From Bacteroidales bacterium (GTDB taxonomy: Bacteria; Bacteroidota; Bacteroidia; Bacteroidales; JAADJA01), in contig JAGVPB010000002.1 in the NCBI GenBank assembly GCA_020052415.1, positions 1-64,000 on the forward strand: 64,000 nt of DNA, given 5' to 3'. The translations under genes were made by a program, and so were the position numbers. Shown in pieces: positions 9,914 to 20,587 of the stretch (position 1 is its first letter; each line of letters starts with the position of its first letter). The notes below the pieces were generated by a model. The model was given only the letters and a program-made list of their open reading frames with translations. It was not told the DNA's origin and ran no database searches.

Positions 9914-11140
9914 TCATTCATGAATTTTTTGCTTTGCCGGATTTGCATTGAGCATGTGACCGAACTTAACTCTTTTGGTTTCAAGGTAAAAGTAATTGTT
10001 TTCGTTGTGGTTGATCACAAGAGGGATCCTTTCTACTACTTTTAAACCGAAACCATCTATCCCTGAGATTTTCTTTGGATTATTGGTCATCAGCCTCAGT
10101 TTCTTTACACCAAGGTCAGCCAGAATTTCTGCTCCGATCCCGTAATCCCTCAGGTCAGGCGGAAATCCGAGAGCCTCATTGGCTTCTACCGTATCCATCC
10201 CCGTATCCTGCAAATGATAAGCTTTTAATTTATTGAGCAGCCCGATTCCCCGTCCCTCCTGCCGCATATAGAGCAAAATACCTCTCCCTTCCCTGGAAAT
10301 CCTTTTCAGCGCTTCATTTAGCTGTTCACCGCAATCGCACCTTTGCGATCCGAATACATCTCCCGTAAGGCATTCCGAATGAACTCTTGTAAGTACCGGC
10401 TGCCCGTCGGCCACATCTCCCATGACCAGGGCAATATGCTCTTCTCCGGTTATTTTATCCCTGTACCCTACGGCATCAAAGGAACCATGCCGGGTTGGAA
10501 GATAGACATCAGAAACCTTTTCGACGAGCTTTTCATGTTTGCGGCGATAATTAATCAGGTCGGCGATAGTAATCAGTTTCAGGTTGTGTTTTTTTACATA
10601 ATCCTTCAGTTCGGGAACACGGGCCATTGAACCGTCTTCATTCATTATTTCACAAATTACACCGGCAGGATAAAGTCCGGCTAATGTGGCTAGATCCACA
10701 GCCGCTTCAGTATGGCCAGCCCTTACCAGGACACCTCCCTTTTTATATTCGAGCGGAAAAACATGCCCCGGCCTGTTGAAGTCCTCCGGTTTCGATTTCG
10801 GATCAATTAATTTTTTAATGGTAAAAGCTCTTTCATGAGCCGATATCCCGGTGGTAGTTTCCGCCGCATCTATCGAAACTGTGAAAGCGGTCTTGTGCGA
10901 GCCGGTATTGTCAGCAACCATCATCCCGATATTCAATTCATTCAACCGATCCCTGATAACGGGCATGCAAACCAGGCCACCTCCGAATTTTGCCATAAAA
11001 TTAATGGACTGGGCCGTAACTTTTTCCGCGGCCATCACCAAATCACCTTCATTTTCGCGTCTTTCATCATCCACCACCACGACCATTTTCCCACGCTTAA
11101 CATCTTCAATGGCCTCTTCTATTGTATTAAATGCACTCAT
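9914..11140 (-). CDS. ribBA: Bifunctional DHBP synthase / GTP cyclohydrolase II
   Basis: [18 protein letters not shown] (RibB); [23 protein letters not shown] and [16 protein letters not shown] (RibA). ORF reaches 11173; MSAFNT at 11140 is the likely start. Confidence 0.96.
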   Translation of the reverse strand: MSAFNTIEEAIEDVKRGKMVVVVDDERRENEGDLVMAAEKVTAQSINFMAKFGGGLVCMPVIRDRLNELNIGMMVADNTGSHKTAFTVSIDAAETTTGISAHERAFTIKKLIDPKSKPEDFNRPGHVFPLEYKKGGVLVRAGHTEAAVDLATLAGLYPAGVICEIMNEDGSMARVPELKDYVKKHNLKLITIADLINYRRKHEKLVEKVSDVYLPTRHGSFDAVGYRDKITGEEHIALVMGDVADGQPVLTRVHSECLTGDVFGSQRCDCGEQLNEALKRISREGRGILLYMRQEGRGIGLLNKLKAYHLQDTGMDTVEANEALGFPPDLRDYGIGAEILADLGVKKLRLMTNNPKKISGIDGFGLKVVERIPLVINHNENNYFYLETKRVKFGHMLNANPAKQKIHE

Positions 11141-11159
11141 TTTTTTAATTTTATACTTT

Positions 11160-11807
11160 CTATAAAAATCCATGCTCCTTCAGGTAATCCATTCCGATTC
11201 CGTGCTTCTTCTCCGGATTTTCCCGAACTAAAAATTTCTCAATATATTTCCCTATCATATCCACCTCAAGATTGACCGTATCTCCTTTCTTTTTACGAAC
11301 AAGTGTCGTATCCCTTGCTGTCAACGGGATAATTGACACTGCAAATCCGTCGTCCTTCAGCTCCGTTACTGTAAGGCTGATACCATCAACAGCAACGGAA
11401 CCTTTATTTACGATGTATTTCAGGATGTCTTCACCAGCTATGATTGTTACTAAAACAGCATTATCGTCCCGATCCAGACCTGAAATTATACCTGTTCCGT
11501 CAATGTGTCCGCTCACAAGATGCCCGCCAAGCCTGTCATTCAGCCTTAAAGCTCTTTCAAGGTTTACTTCATATCCTGTTTTCAGACTGCCAAGATTGGT
11601 TACTTTCATCGTTTCAGCCATCACATCCACCGAAAATCCTTCATGGTCAAAGGAAGCCACCGTAAGGCACACGCCGTTGGTGTTAATGCTGTCACCGGTT
11701 TTAATTTCCTTCAATACCTTTTTTGCTGCGATGGTAAGTACCGCCGACCGGATGCCCCGTTTAACAGATAATACTGTTCCTGTTTCTTCAATTATTCCGG
11801 TAAACAT
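11160..11807 (-). CDS. ribE: Riboflavin synthase alpha subunit
   Basis: [35 protein letters not shown], two lumazine-binding repeats. Confidence 0.96.
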   Translation of the reverse strand: MFTGIIEETGTVLSVKRGIRSAVLTIAAKKVLKEIKTGDSINTNGVCLTVASFDHEGFSVDVMAETMKVTNLGSLKTGYEVNLERALRLNDRLGGHLVSGHIDGTGIISGLDRDDNAVLVTIIAGEDILKYIVNKGSVAVDGISLTVTELKDDGFAVSIIPLTARDTTLVRKKKGDTVNLEVDMIGKYIEKFLVRENPEKKHGIGMDYLKEHGFL

Positions 11808-11808
11808 A

Positions 11809-12912
11809 TCAACTCTTTATTATGTAAGATTCAATAAGTAAATCCTCATCGAAGTGCGTAATTTTATCAATATTCAGGGTTATTGCCTGATCTATCGTGC
11901 TGATCCCCTTACCTCCGACAGGTGTCAGGGCTTTTTCACCTCCCAGCAATTTTGGTGAAATAAATGAATAGACTTTATCCACAATCCCTTCTTCTATTGC
12001 CGAGAAATTCAGTGTGCTGCCGCCTTCAATGAGTATGCTGTCAATTCCTTTCTCTCCGAGCCGTTCACTAAGAAAACCAAGATTCACTTTTTGATTTTTA
12101 TCAGGACAAATAATTACTTCACAACCCTGATTTTTTGCCAGATCAATAAATTTTTGACCGGTCTTGTTTGTAACAGCAAACCAGGTTGGAGCCAGTTTTG
12201 TATCGAACACTTTGGAACCGGCCGGAGTTCTGCCATGCGAATCCACAACAATCCTGACCGGATGCTTTATCCTTCCATGATCTGAACGGTCGGTCAGCTC
12301 TGGGTCATCTTTTATTATTGTATTTACACCAACCATAATGGCCGAATACCGGTGCCGGAGTTCATGGACGAATTTCCTTGATTTTTCATTGGATATCCAC
12401 CTGGATTCTCCGTTGAAAGTGGAAATCTTTCCATCCATAGTCATTGCTGTCTTTAGGACACAAAAAGGTCGTTTTTCGCGGATGTACTTAATATAAATTT
12501 CATTCAGTTTCTGAATTTCATTTTTTAATATCCCCGACTCAACCCTTATTCCGGCCCGCTTAAGCTTTTTTATTCCTTTACCATTAACGAGGGGATTAGG
12601 GTCTTTTATTCCGATCACTACCCTTGATATTTTTTCAGCTATGATCCTGTCGGTGCAGGGAGGTGTTTTCCCATGGTGACTACAGGGTTCAAGGGTTACA
12701 TAAAGAGTTGCCCCTTTTGCATTAACGAGGCTATATAAAGCATTGATTTCGGCATGCGGCCCGCCGTAAAATTCATGGAATCCCTGTCCGATGATTTTTC
12801 CGTTTTTCACAATAACAGCTCCAACCAGCGGGTTTGGGTTCACAAATCCATTACCTTTTTCGGCCAGTTCCAATGCCAATTTCATGAACCTGATGTCCTT
12901 GCTTTCAACCAT
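11809..12912 (-). CDS. ribD: Bifunctional riboflavin deaminase/reductase
   Basis: GGPHAEINAL and TLEPCSHHGKTPPCTDRI (deaminase); reductase domain GGSTLNFSAI. Confidence 0.96.
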   Translation of the reverse strand: MVESKDIRFMKLALELAEKGNGFVNPNPLVGAVIVKNGKIIGQGFHEFYGGPHAEINALYSLVNAKGATLYVTLEPCSHHGKTPPCTDRIIAEKISRVVIGIKDPNPLVNGKGIKKLKRAGIRVESGILKNEIQKLNEIYIKYIREKRPFCVLKTAMTMDGKISTFNGESRWISNEKSRKFVHELRHRYSAIMVGVNTIIKDDPELTDRSDHGRIKHPVRIVVDSHGRTPAGSKVFDTKLAPTWFAVTNKTGQKFIDLAKNQGCEVIICPDKNQKVNLGFLSERLGEKGIDSILIEGGSTLNFSAIEEGIVDKVYSFISPKLLGGEKALTPVGGKGISTIDQAITLNIDKITHFDEDLLIESYIIKS

Positions 12913-12942
12913 AAAAAAACCCTCAAGATAAAATCTTCAGGG
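12913..12942 (-). terminator. Intrinsic-terminator-like hairpin abutting the ribD start codon
   Basis: Minus strand CCCTGAAGAT TTT ATCTTGAGGG TTTTTTT followed directly by ATG; one G-G mismatch in the stem. Confidence 0.8.
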
Positions 12943-12970
12943 CATACATAATAATCACAACCCAAAACTT

Positions 12971-13085
12971 CTTCTACCATCCAGACTTTTACTGTCGGTC
13001 CCGGAATTGCACCGGATCAGTCCGTCATTTGACGGAGTCGCGGACTGTCACCGCCGGTCGGGAAATGCTCCCTGCCCCGAAGAAA
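12971..13085 (-). ncRNA. FMN riboswitch (RFN element) upstream of ribD
   Basis: Minus strand CTTCGGGGCAGGG...GACCGGCGGTGACAGTCCGCGACTC...GACTGATCCGGTGCAATTCCGGGACCGACAGT...GTCTGGATGGTAGAAG, the conserved RFN core. Confidence 0.97.
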
Positions 13086-13162
13086 TTTCAATATTTTCGG
13101 CAAAGATAATCTATTTTATCCAGGCAAAAAACTGATGAATAAAAACTTTTAAATTAAACTGA

Positions 13163-15364
13163 TTATTGCATTGGCAGAGTAAAATAAAACTGGCTTCCTT
13201 CTCCTAATTTGCTGTTTACCCAGATTTTACCGTTGTTTTTTTCAATAAACTCCTTGCACAGGATCAATCCCAGTCCGGTTCCGGTTTCTTTGGCTGTGCC
13301 AACCGTCTGTATTTTCTGATCGAGCCGGAAAAGCTTATCAATGTTCTTTTGTGAAATACCGACACCGGTATCGGCAACAATTACTTCAAGGTGGTGGTTG
13401 CTTAAATTGGAATGTATTTCTACCTGTCCCTGTAAAGGGGTGAATTTAATTGCATTCGACACAAGGTTCAGAATGACAGTTGAAACCATATTTTTATCGG
13501 CATAAGCAACCGTGTTTTCCGGGACATCGGAAATTATCCTGATCTTTTTATTTTTGGCTGTAGGTGTGAGAAGGGCAATGGTTTCCTGAAGGATTTTCGA
13601 AAGATCAATATTTTCAGGGACAACAATTGTTTTACCCATTTGTGTACTTGCCCAGTCGAGAAGATTTTGCAGCAGGGTAAAAGTATTTTCAGAGGAGGCT
13701 TTTATCTGTTTAATAAATTGCTTCCTTTCATCCTCAGTAAAAGTATCATAATCATCAATCAATAAGCTTGTAAGTACAAGCAGCGCATTGAAAGGACTTT
13801 TTAAATCATGGGCTACAATTGAAAAGAATTTATCTTTAGTTTCATTGGCCTCCTTGAGCCTCTTGTTCAGTTTCTCTTCATTGACCTGCTGTTGCTCGAT
13901 CTCTTTGTTTTTTAACGACAACTGAACATTCAGCTTCTGATTTTGCTGATAGCGCCTTTGGAAAATAACCATTATAATAAATGAACCTAATAAACTGAAC
14001 AGCACAAATCCTATGATCAACTGCTGATTTCTGATCTGTACTTTATTTAATTGTTCACTGTGTCTTAGCCTTTCGTTTTCCTTGTCCTTTTTTTCTATTT
14101 GATATTTCGTCTGCAGTTCGGCTATTGTCCTTTTACTTTCTTCGGAGTAGAGCTTGTCCTTTCCCTCGATGTACAGCTTATGGTATTCAAGCGCTTTTTT
14201 ATAATTGCTTTTGTTGAGATATACTTCCGACAGATTCAGATAGCATTTTATCATTTGAAATTTAAAATTGATGTCGGCGGCAACTTCCAGTCCCTTGTTC
14301 AGGTATTGAAGTGCCTGGTCATAATCTTCAACATTCTTATAAATTATTCCAAGTTCGGTATAGGTGATGGAAAGACGTCTTTTGTCGCCGATTTCTTCCT
14401 TAAGCACAAGTGCCTTTTTTTGATAATCAAGGGCTTTCAGGTAGTCGCCCTTTAGATTATAGGCCTCACCAATATTGCTAAGGGTGATGGATTTTAGTTT
14501 TTTATTATTGATTTGCTTCCCGATTAAGTCCGCATCTGAATAATATTCAAGCGCTTTATCATAAAGTTTACGCTGCAGGTAGATATCACCAATGTGTAAG
14601 GTCAGGTTAACAATATCTGAAGTGCTGTTTAATTTTTTAAAAATTACCAGGCTTTTCTGGAAATAATCAAAAGCGCGGTCGTAGTTACCCAATTCCTGGT
14701 ATATAATGCCTATATTACTGTATGAATTAGCGATGCCATTTTCATCCCCTATCTCCTCCCAGAATTTCAGTGATTCCTGGTGGTACGACAGTGCCTCATC
14801 ATATTCGCCCCAGCTTCCGAGTATTTTTGCCAGATCCCGGAGAGAGGCAGCCACGCCTTCAAAATACTGGTTCTTTTTAAATATATCCAGAGCTCTTTCA
14901 AAATAATTTTTTGCCTCAATGTACTTACTCCAGTCATAATAATACATCCCTATCTGGCTGAGAGCTTTTGCAGTCTCAATTTCGTTATTGTTTGCATTGT
15001 GTATGCTGTAAATCCTTGTGGCATATTCAATGGCTTTTTCATAATTATCCAGCTTATGATAGGCTGTGCTAAGAATATTTAAGGCATTGATGACCTGTTG
15101 CTCATCGCCAAGTTCTTCGGCCAGTATTAAAGCACGGGCACTGAATTCTATCTGTTTTTCGTAAGAAATATCCGAATATAAATGAGCAAGAAGATTACAA
15201 ATATTAATTTTCTGTTGAGGTGTAAGGTCTAAATTTATTGAATTATAAAGTTGGTTTTCAAGGTTGTCAATTTTTGTTTGTATTGTATCAATCTGCTGAT
15301 TTTCACCAGCAAAGAGAATAGGATTCAATAATAAAATCGCAACTATTACAAAAACCTTGTTCAT
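13163..15364 (-). CDS. TPR-repeat sensor histidine kinase (exported TPR domain, one TM, HisKA/HATPase)
   Basis: Multiple TPR units; FFSIVAHDLKSPFNALL H-box; NLVSNAIKFTP N-box; GTGLGLILCKEFIEKNNGKIWV. Confidence 0.92.
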   Translation of the reverse strand: MNKVFVIVAILLLNPILFAGENQQIDTIQTKIDNLENQLYNSINLDLTPQQKINICNLLAHLYSDISYEKQIEFSARALILAEELGDEQQVINALNILSTAYHKLDNYEKAIEYATRIYSIHNANNNEIETAKALSQIGMYYYDWSKYIEAKNYFERALDIFKKNQYFEGVAASLRDLAKILGSWGEYDEALSYHQESLKFWEEIGDENGIANSYSNIGIIYQELGNYDRAFDYFQKSLVIFKKLNSTSDIVNLTLHIGDIYLQRKLYDKALEYYSDADLIGKQINNKKLKSITLSNIGEAYNLKGDYLKALDYQKKALVLKEEIGDKRRLSITYTELGIIYKNVEDYDQALQYLNKGLEVAADINFKFQMIKCYLNLSEVYLNKSNYKKALEYHKLYIEGKDKLYSEESKRTIAELQTKYQIEKKDKENERLRHSEQLNKVQIRNQQLIIGFVLFSLLGSFIIMVIFQRRYQQNQKLNVQLSLKNKEIEQQQVNEEKLNKRLKEANETKDKFFSIVAHDLKSPFNALLVLTSLLIDDYDTFTEDERKQFIKQIKASSENTFTLLQNLLDWASTQMGKTIVVPENIDLSKILQETIALLTPTAKNKKIRIISDVPENTVAYADKNMVSTVILNLVSNAIKFTPLQGQVEIHSNLSNHHLEVIVADTGVGISQKNIDKLFRLDQKIQTVGTAKETGTGLGLILCKEFIEKNNGKIWVNSKLGEGSQFYFTLPMQ

Positions 15365-15520
15365 TTTATAAAAATTGAAACGAGAAAACCAATCTTTTCA
15401 ACGAAATTTATCGGGATAGGTTATTAATTGCACTTGAAATTCATATTTATATCTTTTGGATAATATATGACTTTCCGGATTTAGCGATTAAATGTTTAAT
15501 CCAGACAATAATATTTTCTT

Positions 15521-16729
15521 CTATAGACCAAGTTTCTTAAGAATATGTTTTGGGACAGAGTTTTTATGAACCATGATATCAATGGATTTGAGCTCCACAA
15601 ATGCTTTTGATGCATAAAAATATCCCTGATAAATGTGATTTTCCGAACCCCAGGAATTCTTGACTTTGTAAAATCTGTTGCCTTCCTGATCCTTTGCAAT
15701 ACCTACGATCTGCATTCCGTGATCGTCGGTAGTGGAATAGTTATCAAATTCCTTCTGCCGGAGATCCTGGGTAATTGATTTTTCTTTAACCGGACCTTCA
15801 AAGTCATACAGCGCTTTGTCTTTTTCTTTCTTAGTTAATTTTTCCCATTTTTCTTTTTCCGTTCCGCTTAAATCTTTTAGTTGCTCATCAGGAACTATAG
15901 CTACTCCATTCTCCCACGAAAATCCTTTTTCACTTATATCACTTCCCCACGCCACGGTATATCCACTTTCGACAGCAAAATCAATTACTTCCATTATTTC
16001 GTTCAACGGAAGGTTGTAAATCTGATCCTGCATCCAGTTGTCGGGTACTTCCAGGATAAATTTTTCATAAAAAGGGTGGTGGGTATAGGAGCCAAGTTCT
16101 ATATAGTCATCAGGATTTATACCTAATTCACTTGAAAACGATTTGGGAGTATATTCCTTTCCCATGTATGTAAAACTTTCAGGGTATTTACCCAAATATG
16201 CATCCAGTATTCCTGTAAATCCATCAAACCAAACCGGCGATAATTTCTTATTCCTGTTCCTGACAACAGCATCAATATATCCTTTCGCAACTTCGTCGAG
16301 TTCACCATGAATGTGGTTTTCTTCACCCGGCAGCTTTCCAATGAAAACTTCTTCCGGAACTATGCCATATTCCTTAATAACATGAATAGCATCATGAAAA
16401 GCTCCCCCTCCGCCAAAACTCACATGACTTTGAAACCGAACATATTTTTGAGCCTTCTCAGCATAGATATGCTTAACAATGAACATATCCGAAAGATCAA
16501 ATTCCCCCTTGCCTGTTCTGAGCAATTCTGATTCGAGAAATGCCAACGATGAAAAACTCCAGCAGGTACTCGAACGGTATTGATTCTTTACTGATGTTGA
16601 AGGGTTTTCTTTAATGATTGTAAAATTATAGCCGCTTTCTGCCTTTTTTTCATCCTGTGCATTAGTTAATTTAATAAGCAGTGTGAAAAAAATGAATAAC
16701 ATTGTAATAGATACGGGAGGCCTTTTCAT
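15521..16729 (-). CDS. C1B-family cysteine peptidase (PepC/bleomycin hydrolase-like), exported
   Basis: RSSTCWSFSSLAFLESEL (Cys), DDHGMQIVGIAKD (His), VKNSWG (Asn); signal peptide. Confidence 0.88.
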   Translation of the reverse strand: MKRPPVSITMLFIFFTLLIKLTNAQDEKKAESGYNFTIIKENPSTSVKNQYRSSTCWSFSSLAFLESELLRTGKGEFDLSDMFIVKHIYAEKAQKYVRFQSHVSFGGGGAFHDAIHVIKEYGIVPEEVFIGKLPGEENHIHGELDEVAKGYIDAVVRNRNKKLSPVWFDGFTGILDAYLGKYPESFTYMGKEYTPKSFSSELGINPDDYIELGSYTHHPFYEKFILEVPDNWMQDQIYNLPLNEIMEVIDFAVESGYTVAWGSDISEKGFSWENGVAIVPDEQLKDLSGTEKEKWEKLTKKEKDKALYDFEGPVKEKSITQDLRQKEFDNYSTTDDHGMQIVGIAKDQEGNRFYKVKNSWGSENHIYQGYFYASKAFVELKSIDIMVHKNSVPKHILKKLGL

Positions 16730-16819
16730 TATAATTGTTTGTAATTATGTTTATATTGTTTTTTCTGACAAATGTATAAAAAGTAATTACTTTGGAATTG
16801 AACAAATAATTTTTTCACT

Positions 16820-17569
16820 TCAGTATTTTTCACCGGAAGGAGTGATCATTGGAACGAATCTTACGGGTACTATAGCTTTTTCCTTTATTTTACCATTATG
16901 TTTTTCAAGCAAAACCAGTTCCTGGGCATAGCTTTCGCCAACCGGAATTATCATTTTACCACCTTCAGCCAGTTGTTCTGTTAGGGGTTCAGGAATTTCA
17001 GTCGGTGCGCAGGTAACTATTATTGCATCGAACGGGCTGTGTTCTTTCCAGCCTGTATATCCATCACCGGATTTGATGATAATATTTTTGTAGCCTAAAA
17101 TTTTTAGCAGATCGCGGGCTTTTGATGCAAGTGATTCAAAAATTTCGATGGAATAAACACTACCGCAGATTTCGGCTAAAACAGCGGCCTGATATCCTGA
17201 GCCTGTTCCTATTTCAAGCACCTTCGAAGTTTTTCCCAAATCCAAAACCTCTGTCATCAAAGCAACAATATAAGGCTGCGAAATCGTTTGACCTTCGCCA
17301 ATCGGAAGAGGATTATCCGTATAAGCCTGAGCCGCAAATTCAGCAGGAACAAATAAATGCCTTTCAACCTTTAACATAGCATTCAAAACTTCCTGATTTT
17401 TTATTCCCCTCGCTTTTATCTGGGATTCTACCATAGTTTCCCTTTTCATCTTATTTTTATCTTCTATATTAATCTGTGAATTACAATTATTGAAAATAAA
17501 TGAAAACATGACGGGCAATAATATTTTTGGCATGATTGATAGATTGTATTGTCCCCTTATCATTTTCAT
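16820..17569 (-). CDS. pcm: Protein-L-isoaspartate O-methyltransferase with N-terminal signal/lipobox-like extension
   Basis: VLEIGTGSGYQAAVLAE, GDGYTGWKEHSPFDAIIVTCAPTEIPEPL; N-terminal MPKILLPVMFSFIFNNCNSQ. Confidence 0.9.
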   Translation of the reverse strand: MKMIRGQYNLSIMPKILLPVMFSFIFNNCNSQINIEDKNKMKRETMVESQIKARGIKNQEVLNAMLKVERHLFVPAEFAAQAYTDNPLPIGEGQTISQPYIVALMTEVLDLGKTSKVLEIGTGSGYQAAVLAEICGSVYSIEIFESLASKARDLLKILGYKNIIIKSGDGYTGWKEHSPFDAIIVTCAPTEIPEPLTEQLAEGGKMIIPVGESYAQELVLLEKHNGKIKEKAIVPVRFVPMITPSGEKY

Positions 17570-17626
17570 ACTTATAAAATCTGCACAAAATTCAGAACAA
17601 CTAAATTACAGAAAATCATGGTATAA

Positions 17627-18235
17627 TTAAGTGGTTGTCCCGAAATTTATTTTAAGCTGCTCGTTGAGATTGAAGCTTTTTCGGTGGTATTGCGTTATCC
17701 CGTGAACCGCAATGGCCTGCCTGTGGAAGAGGGTAGGATATCCTTTGTTTTTATTCCAGCCATAAGCAGGACATTCATCGTGCAGTTTATTCATAAATTC
17801 ATCACGGTGAGTTTTTGCGAGTATTGAAGCCGCCGCAATAGATGCGAATTTACCATCCCCTTTTACGATACATTGAAAAGGTATGCTATGATAAGGTTTG
17901 AACCGGTTTCCATCTATGATCAGAAAATCCGGAGTAAGCAGAAGCTGGTCGAGCGCCTGATGCATCGCAAGAACCGAAGCATTCAAAATATTGATATCAT
18001 CAATGATTTCCTCTCCCACGCTGCTTACGGCCCAGCAAACAGCTTCCTCTTCAATTATTAATCGCAGCTTTGCCCTGTTGATGGAAGAAACCTTTTTGGA
18101 ATCATTCAGCATATCGTTTTTAAAATCGGACGGAAGTATTACCGCTGCTGCGAAAACAGGACCGCATAAACATCCGCGTCCGGCTTCATCACAGCCAGCT
18201 TCAAGCGTATGGTTCGAAAAGGAAAGCGGTAACAT
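17627..18235 (-). CDS. rnhB: Ribonuclease HII
   Basis: GCDEAGRGCLCGPVFAAAV; NDSKKVSS; IVKGDGKFASIAAASILAKTHRDEFM. Confidence 0.96.
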   Translation of the reverse strand: MLPLSFSNHTLEAGCDEAGRGCLCGPVFAAAVILPSDFKNDMLNDSKKVSSINRAKLRLIIEEEAVCWAVSSVGEEIIDDINILNASVLAMHQALDQLLLTPDFLIIDGNRFKPYHSIPFQCIVKGDGKFASIAAASILAKTHRDEFMNKLHDECPAYGWNKNKGYPTLFHRQAIAVHGITQYHRKSFNLNEQLKINFGTTT

Positions 18236-18250
18236 TAATTTTTCACTGAG

Positions 18251-19255
18251 TTAATTAAAGAAGACCTCTTTTAAATTATTGAGGATGATTAAAATCAGTA
18301 ATATTCCAAAAAGCAATTCAATCCATATTTTTTTTCTGAGATGTGAAAAACCGTTCGATATGTAAACCGATAAAGGGATGGTAAGCAAAATCAGGTGTGA
18401 TGTATCATGAAAATCAGCAAAGATATAGATCATGAATGAAATAAAGAAAAACCAAAAGACCGACCCGAATCGTTTCCTGATACTGATATTTTTTTCCTGG
18501 ATATCGGCAGCCATTTTCAGGAATGACCATAAAAATAGAAATAGAATAATTCCGGCAATTGCGTAGTCAAGCGGATCAAGTTTAAAATTGAATTGAAGGG
18601 TAAATAAACCACCAAAGTAATTAAGGTAAGCCTGTATCACCAAATCAAGCTGATCGATCCAGAAAAAATAAGTCAATAAAAACATATAGGGTATAGCCAC
18701 ACCTGTTATTGGGATAAACCATTCTCTCCATTTGTACAGTCTGTAAACAATAAAAGTCAGCCAAATAAAAAAGATAAAAAAGATTGAAGGAAAGTAGATG
18801 AATGAGGCAACTCCTGTCAGGAAGCCTGAATTAAAAATCTGTGAATATGCATCTTCTTCGGTATAAACCTGGAAAAGAAAGTGCAAAACATAAAGCAATA
18901 ACATACCGGCAATCAGGGCAGGCTCAAGCTTTAATAAATGATCCGAATGGCTCATCAGGATCATATAAACCAAAGCCGGAATAAGCGTGTTTTTGGGGGC
19001 GAGCTCATATTTTATAAGAATTTGATTAAATAAAAATGCTCCTGTCAGAACAAGGATTATTGCAATGATTTTTCCGATTAAGCCATTCGATCCAATGGCT
19101 TTAAGAATTAGTGCATAACCGGGCTGTAGAAACGGGTCAGTGCCGGGAATCAGTTCAGAAGGTAATATAAATGTTCCAAACCACAATAAACCGGCTATCA
19201 ATACAAAAAAGACATATTGAAACAGATAACTTTTCCTGAAGAAACTAATGAGCAT
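18251..19255 (-). CDS. Polytopic membrane protein (DUF6427-like)
   Basis: Many hydrophobic helices, downstream of purD; family call tentative. Confidence 0.6.
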   Translation of the reverse strand: MLISFFRKSYLFQYVFFVLIAGLLWFGTFILPSELIPGTDPFLQPGYALILKAIGSNGLIGKIIAIILVLTGAFLFNQILIKYELAPKNTLIPALVYMILMSHSDHLLKLEPALIAGMLLLYVLHFLFQVYTEEDAYSQIFNSGFLTGVASFIYFPSIFFIFFIWLTFIVYRLYKWREWFIPITGVAIPYMFLLTYFFWIDQLDLVIQAYLNYFGGLFTLQFNFKLDPLDYAIAGIILFLFLWSFLKMAADIQEKNISIRKRFGSVFWFFFISFMIYIFADFHDTSHLILLTIPLSVYISNGFSHLRKKIWIELLFGILLILIILNNLKEVFFN

Positions 19256-19264
19256 AAACTTATT

Positions 19265-20566
19265 TTATAAAAGATCCCTTCCAATATCTTTACGATAGTA
19301 TTTTCCGTCAAACTGAATGGCAGCAGCATTCTTATATGAATTTTCCAAAGCTTGCTCCATTGTATTACCGAATGAACTGACGGCAATGACTCTTCCGCCG
19401 TTCGTTAAGATCTTCTGTGAAGCAGGATCTTTCTTTGTTCCCGCATGAAAGACAAGACTTCCTTTAATCTTATCCAGTTCTGTTATCACATTACCCCTTT
19501 TATAATTTCCCGGATATCCCCCGGAAACCAGAAAAACAGATGCACAGTAACGCTCATCAGTTTCAATCATTTTGTCATTCAAAGTTGAATCACCTGCAGA
19601 AATGAATAAATCGAGCAGGTCGGATTTCAACCGTGGAATGACAGATTCTGCTTCGGGATCACCCATTCTCACATTGTATTCAATAAGATAAGGATCACCG
19701 GATACATTCATTAACCCAAAAAAAATAAATCCCTGAAATTTTAAATTTTCTGTTTTAAGGCCTTTAAGGGTAGGTTGTATTATCCGGTGTTCGACTTTAT
19801 CCATGAAGGATTTGCCGGCAAACGGTACCGGAGAAACCGACCCCATACCGCCCGTGTTTAAACCGGTGTCGCCCTCACCAACCCGCTTATAATCCTTGGC
19901 TTCAGGCAGGAGCTTATAAGAAATGCCATCCGTAAGGACAAAGACGGAAAGTTCAATCCCTTTTAAAAATTCTTCAATGACAACCTTTTTTGAAGCATTT
20001 CCGAATTTTCTGTTTTCGATCATCTCCGAAAGTTCTTCGAGCGCCTGATTTTTGGTATCACAAATCAAAACACCTTTTCCGGCAGCGAGGCCATCGGCTT
20101 TAAGTACATACGGAGGTTTTAACGAATCCAGGAATGCCCTTGCAGTGTGAATTGAAGTAATATCAAATGTTCTGAACCTTGCGGTGGGAATGTGGTATTT
20201 TATCATGAATTCCTTTGCAAAATCTTTGCTTCCTTCAAGCATAGCAGCTTTTGCAACCGGACCGATAACCGGAACAGAATGTAAATTTCTGTCATTGAGG
20301 AAAAAGTCATGGATTCCATTTACCAAAGGATCTTCCGGGCCAACAATAACAAGGTTTATATCACGGTTGATGACAAAATCTTTTACTTCATTAAAATTAT
20401 TTATATCAAGATTTATATTTTCACCCAGTTCAAGAGTGCCCGCATTGCCCGGGGAAATATAAAGTTTCTTCATTCGGGGACTTTGTGAAACCTTCCATGC
20501 AATTGCATGTTCTCTTCCACCTTGACCGATAAGTAAAACATTCAGTTTGCCATCAGGATTTGCCAT
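19265..20566 (-). CDS. purD: Phosphoribosylamine-glycine ligase
   Basis: NVLLIGQGGREHAIAWK; GPEDPLVNGI; LKADGLAAGKGV; NVRMGDPEAESVIPRL. Confidence 0.96.
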   Translation of the reverse strand: MANPDGKLNVLLIGQGGREHAIAWKVSQSPRMKKLYISPGNAGTLELGENINLDINNFNEVKDFVINRDINLVIVGPEDPLVNGIHDFFLNDRNLHSVPVIGPVAKAAMLEGSKDFAKEFMIKYHIPTARFRTFDITSIHTARAFLDSLKPPYVLKADGLAAGKGVLICDTKNQALEELSEMIENRKFGNASKKVVIEEFLKGIELSVFVLTDGISYKLLPEAKDYKRVGEGDTGLNTGGMGSVSPVPFAGKSFMDKVEHRIIQPTLKGLKTENLKFQGFIFFGLMNVSGDPYLIEYNVRMGDPEAESVIPRLKSDLLDLFISAGDSTLNDKMIETDERYCASVFLVSGGYPGNYKRGNVITELDKIKGSLVFHAGTKKDPASQKILTNGGRVIAVSSFGNTMEQALENSYKNAAAIQFDGKYYRKDIGRDLL

Positions 20567-20587
20567 AAAAGGTATTTGAAGTAAAAA

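Noticed and set aside
12971-13085. FMN riboswitch as a novel RNA
   Set aside because: Conserved RFN element; the aptamer itself is well described, only its expression platform is flagged.
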